Shown: piece after piece, positions 18,039 to 26,600 of the stretch | Layout: the number at the start of each line of letters is the position of its first letter | Position numbering within the stretch: the stretch's first letter is position 1 | NCBI RefSeq assembly: GCF_025996515.1 | Contig: NZ_BLRH01000035.1 | Location: 806,001-870,000, forward strand | DNA from: Rhizohabitans arisaemae | GTDB taxonomy: Bacteria; Actinomycetota; Actinomycetes; Streptosporangiales; Streptosporangiaceae | DNA: 64,000 bases | Direction: 5' to 3' | Program-made: the position numbers and the translations under genes | Notes under the pieces: model-generated | The model's input: the letters and a program-made list of their open reading frames with translations, nothing else | What the model was told of the DNA's origin: nothing | Database searches by the model: none

Positions 18039-19259
18039 ATGATTCAGGAGTTCGAGTCCGTCGACCCCGGGTTCAACGCGGACCCCTACCCGGCCTACGC
18101 CGCACTCCGGAAGTCCGACCCCGTATGCCCGGTGACCTTAGCCGACGGGCTGTACGCCCGGCTCGTCACCCGGTACGAGGACGCGAGATCCGTCCTTGCC
18201 GACCCCCGGTTCGGCAAGGACCCCCGGCTCGCCCCGGCGGACTGGCGGGAGGCCGGGCGCGGGCGTCCGCTGGAGGACCGCTCCGGCCTAGGCACCCACC
18301 TGCTCACCGTCGACCCGCCCGAGCACACCCGGTTGCGTACGCTGACCTCCTCGTTCTTCACCCGCCGCCGGGTCGAGGCCCTGCGGCCGCTGGTCGAGAA
18401 CACCGTGGACACGCTGATCGGCGGTTTCGCCGCGCGCGGGCACGCCGATCTCATCGCCGAGTTCGCCGTACCGCTGCAGGCCACCGTGATCAGTGAGATC
18501 CTCGGCATTCCCGCCGCGGACCGGGCCGACTTCCAGCGCTGGTCCGACGATGTGGTCCTCTCCCGGGCGGGCCGGGAGAGCCGCCGTCCGGAGGCGCTGC
18601 GCAACCTGCTCGGCTGCATCTCCGCGCTCGTCGCCGCCAAGCGGCGCTCGCCGGGCGAGGACGTGGTGAGCGTGCTCGCCGGGAGCTCCGGCGGCGCGGA
18701 CGGCCTGTCCGAGCAGGAGTTGCTCGCCGCGGTGTTCCTCCTGCTGGTGGCCGGATACGAGACGACCGTTCACCTGGTGGGCAACGGGGTGCTCGCCCTC
18801 CTGGACCACCCCGGGCAGCTCGCCCGGCTCCGGGCCGAGCCGGAGTCGATCGGCGGCGCGGTCGAGGAGATCCTCCGCTACGACGGGCCGGTCGAGACGG
18901 CCACCTGGCGGTTCCCCGTCGAGCCGGTGGAGGTCGGCGGCACCCTGCTCGCCCCGGGGACGCCCGTCCTGGTCTCCCTCGCCGCCGCGGACCGGGACGG
19001 CGACCGCTTCGCCGACCCCGACCGGTTCGATGTCGGCCGGGAGGACGCCTCCGCGCACCTGGCCTTCGGACACGGGGCGCACTACTGCTCCGGTGCGGCG
19101 CTCGCCCGCATGGAGGGCCGGATCGCGCTGGGCGCGTTGATCGGCCGGTTGCCCGGCCTCGCCTTGGCCGTACCCCGCTCCGAGCTGCTCTGGCGCCGGA
19201 GCTTGACAATTCGCGGCGTGCAGGCGCTTCCGGTGGATTTTGGCCCCGAGAAAATATGA
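18039..19259 (+). CDS. Cytochrome P450 (bacterial class I)
   Basis: This 406-residue haem monooxygenase shows the I-helix AGYETTVHL (oxygen activation), the K-helix EEILR (E-x-x-R), and the haem loop FGHGAHYCSGAALARME with Cys350 as axial ligand. It starts at an ATG 42 bp after the acetyltransferase gene. No ferredoxin or reductase is adjacent, so redox partners must come from elsewhere. The substrate cannot be predicted. It resembles the CYP105/107-like group of actinobacterial P450s. Confidence 0.92.
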   Translation: MIQEFESVDPGFNADPYPAYAALRKSDPVCPVTLADGLYARLVTRYEDARSVLADPRFGKDPRLAPADWREAGRGRPLEDRSGLGTHLLTVDPPEHTRLRTLTSSFFTRRRVEALRPLVENTVDTLIGGFAARGHADLIAEFAVPLQATVISEILGIPAADRADFQRWSDDVVLSRAGRESRRPEALRNLLGCISALVAAKRRSPGEDVVSVLAGSSGGADGLSEQELLAAVFLLLVAGYETTVHLVGNGVLALLDHPGQLARLRAEPESIGGAVEEILRYDGPVETATWRFPVEPVEVGGTLLAPGTPVLVSLAAADRDGDRFADPDRFDVGREDASAHLAFGHGAHYCSGAALARMEGRIALGALIGRLPGLALAVPRSELLWRRSLTIRGVQALPVDFGPEKI

Positions 19260-19418
19260 GGATATTTCCATAACTTCGTCATGTCAGATATCAAGAAGGT
19301 GCTTGTCATTATTAATAGGGGTATCGACGGGTGGCAGCTCGCGACATAACGTTCTGATGCGGTTCCGTATCGCGTTTTCCCGCCAACCGATCACGCGGAT
19401 CCGCAGAGGGGGTCGTTT

Positions 19419-20309
19419 ATGCGTGAAGTACCTCTATCGGAATTGGACTACGGCTCCTGCCGATACTCCCGTGACGCCTGGGAGAAGCGGACGAGCGAGG
19501 AGATCACCAAACAGCGGAACGTCGCGACGTTCCACTTGGTCCGCCGTCCGTCCCTGACCGGTCAGGTTCCGGCGGGTGATCCCCTGTCGTTCACGACCGC
19601 CAGCACCGGATCCGGGATCTACATCACGGTCGGGCACTACGTCGAGCATCAGGTGAGGATCAACGCCAGCCACTCGGAATCGGTCTTCATCCACGACGGG
19701 ACCGGTGGCCTCCAGAAACTCATCGACAGGCAGGTGTTCCCGCAGCAGTACGTGGTCGACTGGGTCTACACCGAGCGACCCGCCTGCCCGGACGTCTACT
19801 GGAGCATGAGACGGGTGGCCAAGGGCTGCAAGACCGAGCTCCAGGAGGTCGAGAACCTTCAGCGCCTGCGCAAGTGGGACGTGGGGGAGAAGGGGTTCGA
19901 GCCGTACGGGCAACGGGACGACCTCCAGATCACCGTCTACAGCTCCTTCACCGGCGCCAAGGAGATCGGCCAGGCCGCCGTCTTCGCCCCGGTCAGGCGA
20001 TCCGTCGTCAACGACCTCACCAACCGGCTGACCGAGCTCTACCAGGAGGACTACGCGGAGCGGGGCAGGGGGACCGAGGAGTACGACCTGGACGAGTACG
20101 AACGGCGGATCCCCGAGGACTCCCGGGACATCGCCGAGAGCGAGCTCCCCAGCTGGACGGACTACGAACTGCGCCTCAGCCAGGTCCGCCTGTTCAGGGA
20201 AGCACTCGAGGAAGAAGCCGACAAAATCTACAACAACAAGAAGGACGCGCTCAACACCACGGAAGACAACAACGGGGACGCGGACATGGTGGACGACGAC
20301 AGCACCTGA
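19419..20309 (+). CDS. Unknown protein; candidate stand-alone nucleic-acid-deaminase-like domain
   Basis: I do not recognise this 296-residue protein as a named family. Residues about 60-140 look like the zinc deaminase fold of polymorphic toxins: HSE at 85-87 (H-x-E), a helix, then a strand VVDWVYTERPAC with PAC at 121-123 and a second Cys at 137 as possible ligands. The wide Cys-Cys spacing resembles some toxin-type deaminases with an insert. The C-terminus (about 200-296) is acidic and helical. No signal, secretion domain or immunity gene is seen next to it. A+T-rich promoter DNA precedes it. Confidence 0.4.
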   Translation: MREVPLSELDYGSCRYSRDAWEKRTSEEITKQRNVATFHLVRRPSLTGQVPAGDPLSFTTASTGSGIYITVGHYVEHQVRINASHSESVFIHDGTGGLQKLIDRQVFPQQYVVDWVYTERPACPDVYWSMRRVAKGCKTELQEVENLQRLRKWDVGEKGFEPYGQRDDLQITVYSSFTGAKEIGQAAVFAPVRRSVVNDLTNRLTELYQEDYAERGRGTEEYDLDEYERRIPEDSRDIAESELPSWTDYELRLSQVRLFREALEEEADKIYNNKKDALNTTEDNNGDADMVDDDST

Positions 20310-20372
20310 CCTCCACCCCGGCCGCCGGAGCCGGCCGTTCGCACCGCGGCCGGCTCCGGCGCCGCCCACCCC

Positions 20373-21641
20373 TCACGGCCCCGCCTCCCACAACGCACTC
20401 ACCGGCATCGCGAGCATGCGCGGCCCGAAGGGGAGGGTTTGGGTACCGGTGTAGAGGACGATTCCCGCAAGGAGGTCGTCACCGACGCGGTCGGCGAGAT
20501 GGCGTAATCCACGCAGGTCACTCTCATGCACGGTTGAGGCGGCCTTGACCTCTATCGCGATCACCTGTCCTCGGCGATCCTCCAGCACCGCGTCGACTTC
20601 CACCCCGTCCTTGGTTCGGTAGTGGTAGAGCTCCGCGCGATGGTCAGACCACTCCAGTTGACGGGCCAACTCCATGAGCACAAACCCCTCCAGTAGCGGA
20701 CCGAAAGGTCCGTCCGGTCGCAGCAGTGTGCCCTCGTCGATGTCGAGCAGGTTGGCGGCGATACCCGAGTCGACCATCGAGACCTTGACGGTCCCCACCG
20801 CGCGGGAATTCAGGTTCCTGGACCACGCGGGGATACGTTTGATCAGGAAAACCTCCTCTAGGAGGCTGAGATAGCGGGTCACGGTGTTCCGGGCAAGCCC
20901 AAGTTGGTTGCTCAGGGCGCCAGGTACCAGAAGGCCGCCGGACCGGGCCGCGATCAGCCGGATCAGGGCCCGCATCTCGGCACCGCGCTCGATCTCCGAG
21001 AGCTGGACGACATCCCGGTTGACAAGATCCGCGACATAGGAATCCAGGAACTTCTCACGGCGACGTGGATCCGCCCGGGTGACCGCCTCGGGGAACCCGC
21101 CGCGCACGATCCTCGTTGCGTATCCGGCCCGGGGCTCGGTGGATTCATGGCGGAGGCGATGGCCATGGGCGAAGACGGCGTCGATGAAGGAATCGGGAGT
21201 GCCGTCGATCTCCCCCTGCGAGAACGGCCAAAGCTCGATGGTCTCCATGCGGCCGGGAAGGGTATCCGGGAGCCCACGCAGCCCGAGCACCCGGGAAGAT
21301 CCGGTGAGGAGAAAACGGCCAGGCAGGGGATCGGTGTCCACCACTTCCTTGATGGCGAGCATGAGGGAGGGCACCCGCTGGATCTCATCGATGACCAGTG
21401 GTCCCGGCCCGGCGACGAACTCGGTGGGATCAAGCTCCGCGGCGTTACGGGTGACGGCTCGGTCGAGGTTGCGCCACTCGGCCCCCATGCCGGAGGCGAT
21501 TGCACGTACCAGAGTGCTCTTACCGGCCTGTCGTGCACCGTTCACCAGGACCACCCGGGTGTCGGCCAAGGCGGCTTCGACAGCGGCTGTGATCCGCCGG
21601 GGCAGCATGCGGTTCATCTGGGGTTTCGACCGTGGTGACAT
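20373..21641 (-). CDS. AAA family ATPase with DUF4143 domain
   Basis: This 422-residue protein has an N-terminal AAA_14 ATPase: Walker A NGARQAGKST, Walker B GPLVIDEIQRVP, and sensor LLTGSSRVLG. The C-terminal DUF4143 domain contains a nuclease-like ending (DGVEVDAVLEDRRGQVIAIEVKAA), similar to the restriction-endonuclease-like core D-x(n)-E-x-K. These proteins are widespread in prokaryotes with unclear function. An ATG at 21617 is an alternative start. A 23-bp tandem repeat array lies 33 bp upstream. Confidence 0.88.
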   Translation of the reverse strand: MSPRSKPQMNRMLPRRITAAVEAALADTRVVLVNGARQAGKSTLVRAIASGMGAEWRNLDRAVTRNAAELDPTEFVAGPGPLVIDEIQRVPSLMLAIKEVVDTDPLPGRFLLTGSSRVLGLRGLPDTLPGRMETIELWPFSQGEIDGTPDSFIDAVFAHGHRLRHESTEPRAGYATRIVRGGFPEAVTRADPRRREKFLDSYVADLVNRDVVQLSEIERGAEMRALIRLIAARSGGLLVPGALSNQLGLARNTVTRYLSLLEEVFLIKRIPAWSRNLNSRAVGTVKVSMVDSGIAANLLDIDEGTLLRPDGPFGPLLEGFVLMELARQLEWSDHRAELYHYRTKDGVEVDAVLEDRRGQVIAIEVKAASTVHESDLRGLRHLADRVGDDLLAGIVLYTGTQTLPFGPRMLAMPVSALWEAGP

Positions 21642-21673
21642 GTACTTAGCATGCCATGGCCATTGTGATCAGT

Positions 21674-21811
21674 GGACGTTTGGTCGCTGGGTTGCTGGAC
21701 GTTTGGTCGGTGGTGTGGTGGACGTTTGGTCGCTGGGTTGCTGGACGTTTGGTCGGTGGTGTGGTGGACGTTTGGTCGCTGGGTTGCCGGATGTCTGGTC
21801 GTCGGCGGAGG
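21674..21811. repeat. Tandem repeat, six copies of a 23-bp unit
   Basis: Units start GGACGTTTGGTCG and alternate between two versions (ending CTGGGTTGCT and GTGGTGTGGT), giving a 46-bp higher-order repeat. Units begin at 21674, 21697, 21720, 21743, 21766 and 21789; the last is degenerate. The array is in the promoter region of the minus-strand AAA/DUF4143 gene. There are no spacers, so it is not CRISPR. Confidence 0.9.
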
Positions 21812-21867
21812 GACGAGGAGGGTGAGGAATCGGAGGATCTGCCATGGGATGGAGAAAGAAGTAAGAA

Positions 21868-21892
21868 AGCCAGGCCACAAGATGGCCTGGCT
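21868..21892 (-). terminator. Rho-independent terminator of the histidine phosphatase gene
   Basis: Perfect 10-base arms AGCCAGGCCA/TGGCCTGGCT enclose a 5-base loop. On the minus strand the stem is followed by a T-rich run (TTTCTTACTTC), making a classical intrinsic terminator about 55 bp after the phosphatase stop. Confidence 0.8.
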
Positions 21893-21945
21893 GGGGTGAC
21901 AACTCCGGAGCCGAGGTTTTTGCGGGGCTTCGGCTGTGTCTGCGT

Positions 21946-22533
21946 TCAGGGGAGCACGCGCGGTCCGAACCCCGTCCAGCGCAGGTCGGGCGGGAGGTGG
22001 CCCATGTCGTTGTACAGCAGCAGCGACGGCTCCCTGCCGTCGTAAAAGTTGATCGCCGTCAGCGCCGTGTTTCCGCCGCCCAACCCGAACCACCGCGCCG
22101 ACGGCGCGTCGAGGGCGTGCCGCACCAGCCAGCCCACCTGATAGGCGTGGGTGACCAGGACCTCGTGGGTCTCGGTTTCGGCGGAGCGCGCGAACCGGTC
22201 GATCAGTGCGTCCGCGAGCCTCGCGCCCGCGGCCGCTTCGGCGGCGTCGTACCCGTCGAAGAACCCCGCCCACGCCGGGGGTATCTCATCCGGCACGTGC
22301 GGGACGTGGTCGATCAGTTCGGCCGCTTCCCGGACGGGAACACCCGCGAGGCGCTCGCCGATGATCTGGGCACACCGGACCGCCCGGGGAAGTGGCGAAT
22401 GCCATACCGCGTCGATCGGCAGGGAGGCGAGACGATCCGCCACCAGTTCCGACTGCCGCCGTCCCACCTCGGTCAACTCCCCGAACGGGCTCGCCTCGCC
22501 GTGCCTCACGACGTACAGGTGCCGGGTCGCCAT
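21946..22533 (-). CDS. Histidine phosphatase superfamily protein (phosphoglycerate-mutase-like)
   Basis: This 195-residue protein begins with the catalytic motif VVRHGE (Arg10, His11, Gly12). HSPLPRAVRCAQII supplies the second Arg, and the later VTHAYQVGWLV the second catalytic His. It should be a cytosolic phosphomonoesterase; the substrate is not deducible. I chose the ATG at 22533 over the GTG one codon earlier because GGGAG sits five bases before it. Confidence 0.87.
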   Translation of the reverse strand: MATRHLYVVRHGEASPFGELTEVGRRQSELVADRLASLPIDAVWHSPLPRAVRCAQIIGERLAGVPVREAAELIDHVPHVPDEIPPAWAGFFDGYDAAEAAAGARLADALIDRFARSAETETHEVLVTHAYQVGWLVRHALDAPSARWFGLGGGNTALTAINFYDGREPSLLLYNDMGHLPPDLRWTGFGPRVLP

Positions 22534-22682
22534 CACCGCTCCCTTTCTGCAAAGCCGGACGTCTGCCTTATCCGGATGCTGACATTCTGATTTCCGCCGG
22601 ACAACCTCATCCGGCGACCTTGCGGTCCCGACGGCCCGTCACCGGCCGCCGAGCGGTACCGACGGGACCGGGGACGAGCGGG

Positions 22683-24290
22683 CTAGCCAGGCCGGAGTAC
22701 GGCATGGGCGGCGTTGAGGCGCCGGGCCTCATCGCGTTCGGAGTGGTCACCCGACACCGCGTCCGCCCAGGCGAGTAGCCGGCGCAGGTGGGCGTCGGCC
22801 GTGTCCGTGGTGACGGCGGGGCTGCCGAGGGCGACCTCACCGCTGGTCCCGTCGATGGTGACCAGGGTGCCCTCGCCGACGGTGCGCCCGCCCGCTCCCA
22901 CCGAGGCGACGTCGACGGTGAGACCGGTGACGCCGACGACGGCGGGCTTTCCCATCGCCCGGGCGACGACCGCGGCGTGGCTGGCCGGCCCGCCGCGCGC
23001 GGTGACGATTCCCGCGGCGGCGGCCAGGCCGCGCATGTCGTGCGGGGAGGTCTCCGGACGCACCAGGACGACCGGGCCGTCGACGGCCATGCGCACCGCG
23101 GCGTCGGTCGTGGTCGCGATCCTGCCGACGGCGACGCCGGGACAGGCCCCGACGCCCCGGGCCAGGATGTCGGCCTGCGCGGATGCCGCGATGCGGGGTG
23201 TCCGGACGTGGTGAAGGTGCCGGGGCGAGATCCTCAGCAGCGCTTCGTGTCGTGTGATCACGCGCTCGTCGGCGAGGTCGGTCGCGAGGCGTACGGCGGC
23301 GGCTCCGGTGAACCGGCCGGGCCGGGCCTGCAGCAGCCACAGCTCGCCCGTCTGGAAGGTGAACTCGACGTAGCAGGCATCGCGGTAATGCCCCTCGACC
23401 CGGCTCAGGGCGTCGATCAGGGCGGTCCACACGGCCGGTTCCCGGTCGGCGAGTTCACGCAGGGGCCGGGTCGTCGATCTGCCTGAGACGACGTCGTCGC
23501 CCTGGCGTCCGAACAGCACATCACCGAACGGGACGTCCTCCCCGGTGCCTGGGTCACGGCTGAAGGCGACTCCGGTGCCGCTGCGGTCGTCGCGGTTCCC
23601 GTACACCATCGTCTGCACGATGGCGGCCGTGCCGAGATCGTGGGGGATGTCGTGCAGTTCGCGGTAGGTGTGCGCCCGCGGCGTGTCCCATGACGAGAAG
23701 ACCGTCTCGACCGCCAGCTCCAGCTGCCGGCCCGCGTCCTCCGGGATCGTCCGGCCGTGTCGCCGGAGGAGGTCCTCGACCGCTTCGATCGCGCCGATCA
23801 GCCGTGCTTCGTCGTCGCGGGGCTTTCGCTCAAGGGCTTCACCGGGTTCGACGTCGGTGCCGATGATCGCTGAGGCGAAGGTCGACAGGAACCGCAGTCG
23901 TGAGTTCAGCGCGAACCGCGGATCGCCGGTCTCGGCCGCCAATCCGGCGGACGCTTCGGCCGTGAGACCGAGGTTCAGGATGGTGTTCATCATGCCGGGC
24001 ATCGACACACTCGCCCCGGAGCGGACCGACAGGGCAAGCGGCGCCCTCGCCCCGCCCAACCGGCGTCCGGTCGCGGCCTCCAGGTCACCCAGGGCGGTCG
24101 CGAGTTCTCCGCCGAGTCCGTCGGGAAGACGCCCCGTACGCAGGAACGCCCGGCAGGCCTCGACGGTGACGACGAACCCGGCGGGCACCGGCAGCCCAAG
24201 GCGGTGCAGCACCACGAGGCCGTGCGCCTTGGCCCCCAGGGTCTCCGCGCTCTCCTCGGTCCGCGCGCGGATCGGCCGAATCCACCTCAT
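22683..24290 (-). CDS. PEP/pyruvate-binding protein: PpdK-like, lacking the C-terminal catalytic barrel
   Basis: This 535-residue protein has the N-terminal nucleotide-binding half of pyruvate phosphate dikinase (ALSVRSGASVSMPGMMNTILNLG; VETVFSSWDTPRA; VQTMVYGNRDDRSGTGVAFSRDP; VEFTFQTGELWLLQARPG) and the phosphohistidine swivelling domain (GGPASHAAVVARAMGKPAVVG, His438). It stops there: the PEP-binding TIM barrel (about 340 residues) of full PpdK is absent. It may phosphorylate itself and pass phosphate to a partner. Its ATG overlaps the stop of the upstream HTH gene, so it is third in a coupled operon with that gene and the TetR gene. Confidence 0.85.
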   Translation of the reverse strand: MRWIRPIRARTEESAETLGAKAHGLVVLHRLGLPVPAGFVVTVEACRAFLRTGRLPDGLGGELATALGDLEAATGRRLGGARAPLALSVRSGASVSMPGMMNTILNLGLTAEASAGLAAETGDPRFALNSRLRFLSTFASAIIGTDVEPGEALERKPRDDEARLIGAIEAVEDLLRRHGRTIPEDAGRQLELAVETVFSSWDTPRAHTYRELHDIPHDLGTAAIVQTMVYGNRDDRSGTGVAFSRDPGTGEDVPFGDVLFGRQGDDVVSGRSTTRPLRELADREPAVWTALIDALSRVEGHYRDACYVEFTFQTGELWLLQARPGRFTGAAAVRLATDLADERVITRHEALLRISPRHLHHVRTPRIAASAQADILARGVGACPGVAVGRIATTTDAAVRMAVDGPVVLVRPETSPHDMRGLAAAAGIVTARGGPASHAAVVARAMGKPAVVGVTGLTVDVASVGAGGRTVGEGTLVTIDGTSGEVALGSPAVTTDTADAHLRRLLAWADAVSGDHSERDEARRLNAAHAVLRPG

Positions 24291-24898
24291 CGGGGGATCC
24301 CGAGCGTGACGAGCAGGTCTTCGTGAAGCTCGGCCCACACCGTGTGGTAGGACGCGACGTCGTCGGTCACGTACGCCAACGCGCCGGAGGCGGCACGATC
24401 GAGGGCGTCGGCGAGGCGGGTCCGATATCGGCCGAAGCGAGGCAGCGCCGCGGCCAGCTCGGCGCAGACGGGTGCGGCCCGCCGGTCCAAGTCGGCGAAC
24501 CGGCCGAGCACACGGGCGTCGTAGGAGGGGTCGCCGTGGTCGTTGGCGGTCATGACACCGTCGACGGACCGCAGTTGCCAGGCCGCGCAGAGGTCGAGCA
24601 GCTCCGGGTTGAGCAGGAGAAAGCGCCGGAACCCCGCGGTCACCGCGGTGCGGGCGCCGGCCGATTCCAGCTCGTCGGCGATCCGCTCGGCGTCCGCGGC
24701 GCGGCCGGCGTCCGTCAGGCCCCACACGTCGAACCCGCGGCCCAGATACGTGACAAGACCGTCGACCGCGAGGTCGATCAGCGTGGACTCGGCCGCGGAC
24801 TCGGTCAGTCCCGTGGCCTTGGCCACGCGGGCGACGCCGACATGGCCGCAGCAGCGCAGGGAGTGGAGGACCAGGAGGGAAGGGTTGGGCCGGGTCAT
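24287..24898 (-). CDS. Winged-helix regulator-like protein coupled to the PpdK-like gene
   Basis: The N-terminus of this 203-residue protein (SLLVLHSLRCCGHVGVARVAKATGLTES) reads as a winged helix, with a wing near GLVTYLGRGFDVWGLTDAG. The C-terminal helices (about 85-200) show no known domain. It overlaps the TetR gene stop (ATGA) and the PpdK-like start (ATGA). Such an HTH/PpdK pairing suggests it senses or regulates the PpdK-like protein; this is inference. Confidence 0.65.
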   Translation of the reverse strand: MTRPNPSLLVLHSLRCCGHVGVARVAKATGLTESAAESTLIDLAVDGLVTYLGRGFDVWGLTDAGRAADAERIADELESAGARTAVTAGFRRFLLLNPELLDLCAAWQLRSVDGVMTANDHGDPSYDARVLGRFADLDRRAAPVCAELAAALPRFGRYRTRLADALDRAASGALAYVTDDVASYHTVWAELHEDLLVTLGIPR

Positions 24899-25995
24899 GT
24901 CGTGGCTTTCCGTGACTTTGTGCCGATCTCGGTGTCGGCGGCCGCGTAGGCGGCGCCTCGCCCGCGGGCCCGGGCGACGATCACACCGCCCTGGACGCGT
25001 ACGGCGGCTTCCGTCTCATCGCCGACGCCGGTCAGGCCGGCGGCCGACGCCACCGCGGCGTCGTCGTCGATGACCAGCCGCACGTGCCGCCAGGCCTCGG
25101 GAGGGAACACGCGCCGCAGGGAGGCGGTGAGGTCGCCGACTCTGAGCCGCACGAGATTGCCGGTCTCGGCGGGGTCGTCGGTGACGGCGACCACCGTGAC
25201 CTGTTCACCGGGTCGGGCGGAGCGGACCGCCTCCTCGCTTGCGGCCAGGCGGCGAGCCCCCAGCACCGTCACCAGGCCGTCGGCGCCGAGGTCGACCGAG
25301 TCGCCGGTGATCTGGTTCGCCAACCCCGTGGGCGGGACCCAGGCCTGGCGACATGGCTCGGCGGGCTCGACGTAGGGCAGATGGGCCGGTGCCCAGGTGT
25401 CGGCGAGGTCGAGGGCCGCCAAGTGCCGGCAGGCGCGGGTCAGGTCGAAGGGGTCGCCGAAGCCCGGTGCCGTCTCGGCCAGAAAGCCCGAACCGGCGAG
25501 CAGTGTCTGGACGAGCCCGGCCAGCCGCACGCGCCGCGGCGCGGTGTCCTCCGGTGCGCAGGACTCCAGCCCGAGGGCGAGCAGCAGGGCCTCCAGGCAG
25601 GCGATCTGCGCCAGCGCGGTGCGCCCGGCGTCGTCGTCGACGACGCCTGCCAGGGAGCGCAGTTGCAGGCGGCCCCCGGTGGCGGTGTCGCCGGCCAGCG
25701 GCAGCCGTTCCAGCCACGTTCGAGCGAACGCGTCGAGCGCGTCGGCCGCCGTCCCCGGCGATGCCGCGGGCGCGACCGTGTCGACGTTCTCCACCATCTC
25801 AACGAGGACCGCCAGATACAGCGCCCGCTTGCTCGGGAAGTTCGAGTACACCGCTCCCCGGGTCAGCTCCGCCCGCTCGGCGATCCGGTCGACCTTCGCC
25901 AGGGCGTAGCCGTACTCGACGAACTCCTGTCTCGCCGCCGCCAGCACCGTTGCGCGGGTGCGTGCCTGCTGCTGCGCACGCGTCAGTCGAACCAT
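24895..25995 (-). CDS. TetR family regulator with long C-terminal extension
   Basis: The N-terminal HTH (residues about 10-60: ATVLAAARQEFVEYGYALAK, then ELTRGAVYSNFPSKRALYLAVL) is clear TetR. A ligand-binding region runs to about 195, then an extra region of about 170 residues (to 366) that is not usual in TetR proteins and whose fold I cannot name. The ATG at 25995 is preferred to two GTGs just upstream because AAGGGG is correctly spaced. The 25-bp palindrome 43 bp upstream is its likely operator. The gene is first in the coupled operon TetR / HTH / PpdK-like. Confidence 0.82.
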   Translation of the reverse strand: MVRLTRAQQQARTRATVLAAARQEFVEYGYALAKVDRIAERAELTRGAVYSNFPSKRALYLAVLVEMVENVDTVAPAASPGTAADALDAFARTWLERLPLAGDTATGGRLQLRSLAGVVDDDAGRTALAQIACLEALLLALGLESCAPEDTAPRRVRLAGLVQTLLAGSGFLAETAPGFGDPFDLTRACRHLAALDLADTWAPAHLPYVEPAEPCRQAWVPPTGLANQITGDSVDLGADGLVTVLGARRLAASEEAVRSARPGEQVTVVAVTDDPAETGNLVRLRVGDLTASLRRVFPPEAWRHVRLVIDDDAAVASAAGLTGVGDETEAAVRVQGGVIVARARGRGAAYAAADTEIGTKSRKATT

Positions 25996-26037
25996 CACCA
26001 CCCCTTCCCTCCACGACTCAAGTGGAATGCTCCAAGA

Positions 26038-26062
26038 ATCCAGATGATTATGTCATCTGGAT
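26038..26062. promoter_or_regulatory. 25-bp palindromic operator of the TetR operon
   Basis: Perfect 10-base arms ATCCAGATGA / TCATCTGGAT are separated by 5 bases. The site lies 43 bp upstream of the TetR start, in locally A+T-rich DNA. Its size and symmetry fit a TetR dimer-of-dimers operator and suggest autorepression. Confidence 0.75.
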
Positions 26063-26357
26063 AATGTTGTCGCCTACAGAGGGGGTGTCGCGCAGGGAAG
26101 ATGGGCGATACGCGTTTGACCCAGAAGATCAGGGTGAGAAGTTCGGCCGGTCCAGCCGATCGTGCTGCCCGTCTGGCGTGGGTGTGCGTCCGGGCCGGTG
26201 AGTGTCGGCGGAACTCCCGGCGGCGGTACGGCATGCTGCTCGACTCGGCGCACGTACGGGCTGGAACTTGGGCAAAGGAGCGCGGCTCGTTCACCGGTCC
26301 GTCGAACATGCGACACGCGCGATTCGCGTGTCGCATACTCGAAATTCGACCACTGGG
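26063..26357. other. Intergenic region between the TetR operon and tRNA-Arg
   Basis: About 295 bp with no supportable gene. Short frames on both strands lack ribosome sites and domains. A CGACACGCGA/TCGCGTGTCG dyad lies near 26310-26333. No att-like duplication of the tRNA 3' end was noticed nearby. Confidence 0.4.
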
Positions 26358-26431
26358 CGCGCCCTGAGGGATTCGAACCCCCGACCGGTGGATTAGAAGT
26401 CCACTGCTCTATCCGGCTGAGCTAAGGGCGC
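26358..26431 (-). tRNA. tRNA-Arg (anticodon TCT)
   Basis: The minus strand folds as a standard cloverleaf: acceptor GCGCCCT/AGGGCGC, D-arm TTAGCTCAGCCGGATAGAGC, anticodon arm GTGGA-CTTCTAA-TCCAC with anticodon TCT, and T-arm GGGGGTTCGAATCCC. CCA is not encoded directly after the discriminator. Confidence 0.95.
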
Positions 26432-26600
26432 CTGGATCGGGGTGCGGCCGGCGCAGTCGCTGATCCGACGCGAGGCTAGCATAACCGCCTGCCGCCGAGA
26501 CAGCGGCGGAATATTCCGCGGGTACGGCGCCGGACCGTCTTCAGGCTACCGGGCGGCGGTGTCGTGGGCGCAGCCCGTACCGGATACGGGCGTGCCGGTG

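Noticed and set aside
21674-21811. Tandem repeats considered as a CRISPR array
   Set aside because: Units abut without unique spacers and no cas gene is near.
24291-24725. N-terminal extension of the PpdK-like protein
   Set aside because: It is Arg/Pro-rich shadow sequence antisense-free but frame-shifted over the HTH gene; the ATG at 24290 overlaps that gene's stop and the PpdK family begins there.
26358-26431. tRNA-Arg as integration site of a mobile island
   Set aside because: No integrase gene and no duplicate of the tRNA 3' end was seen on either side.
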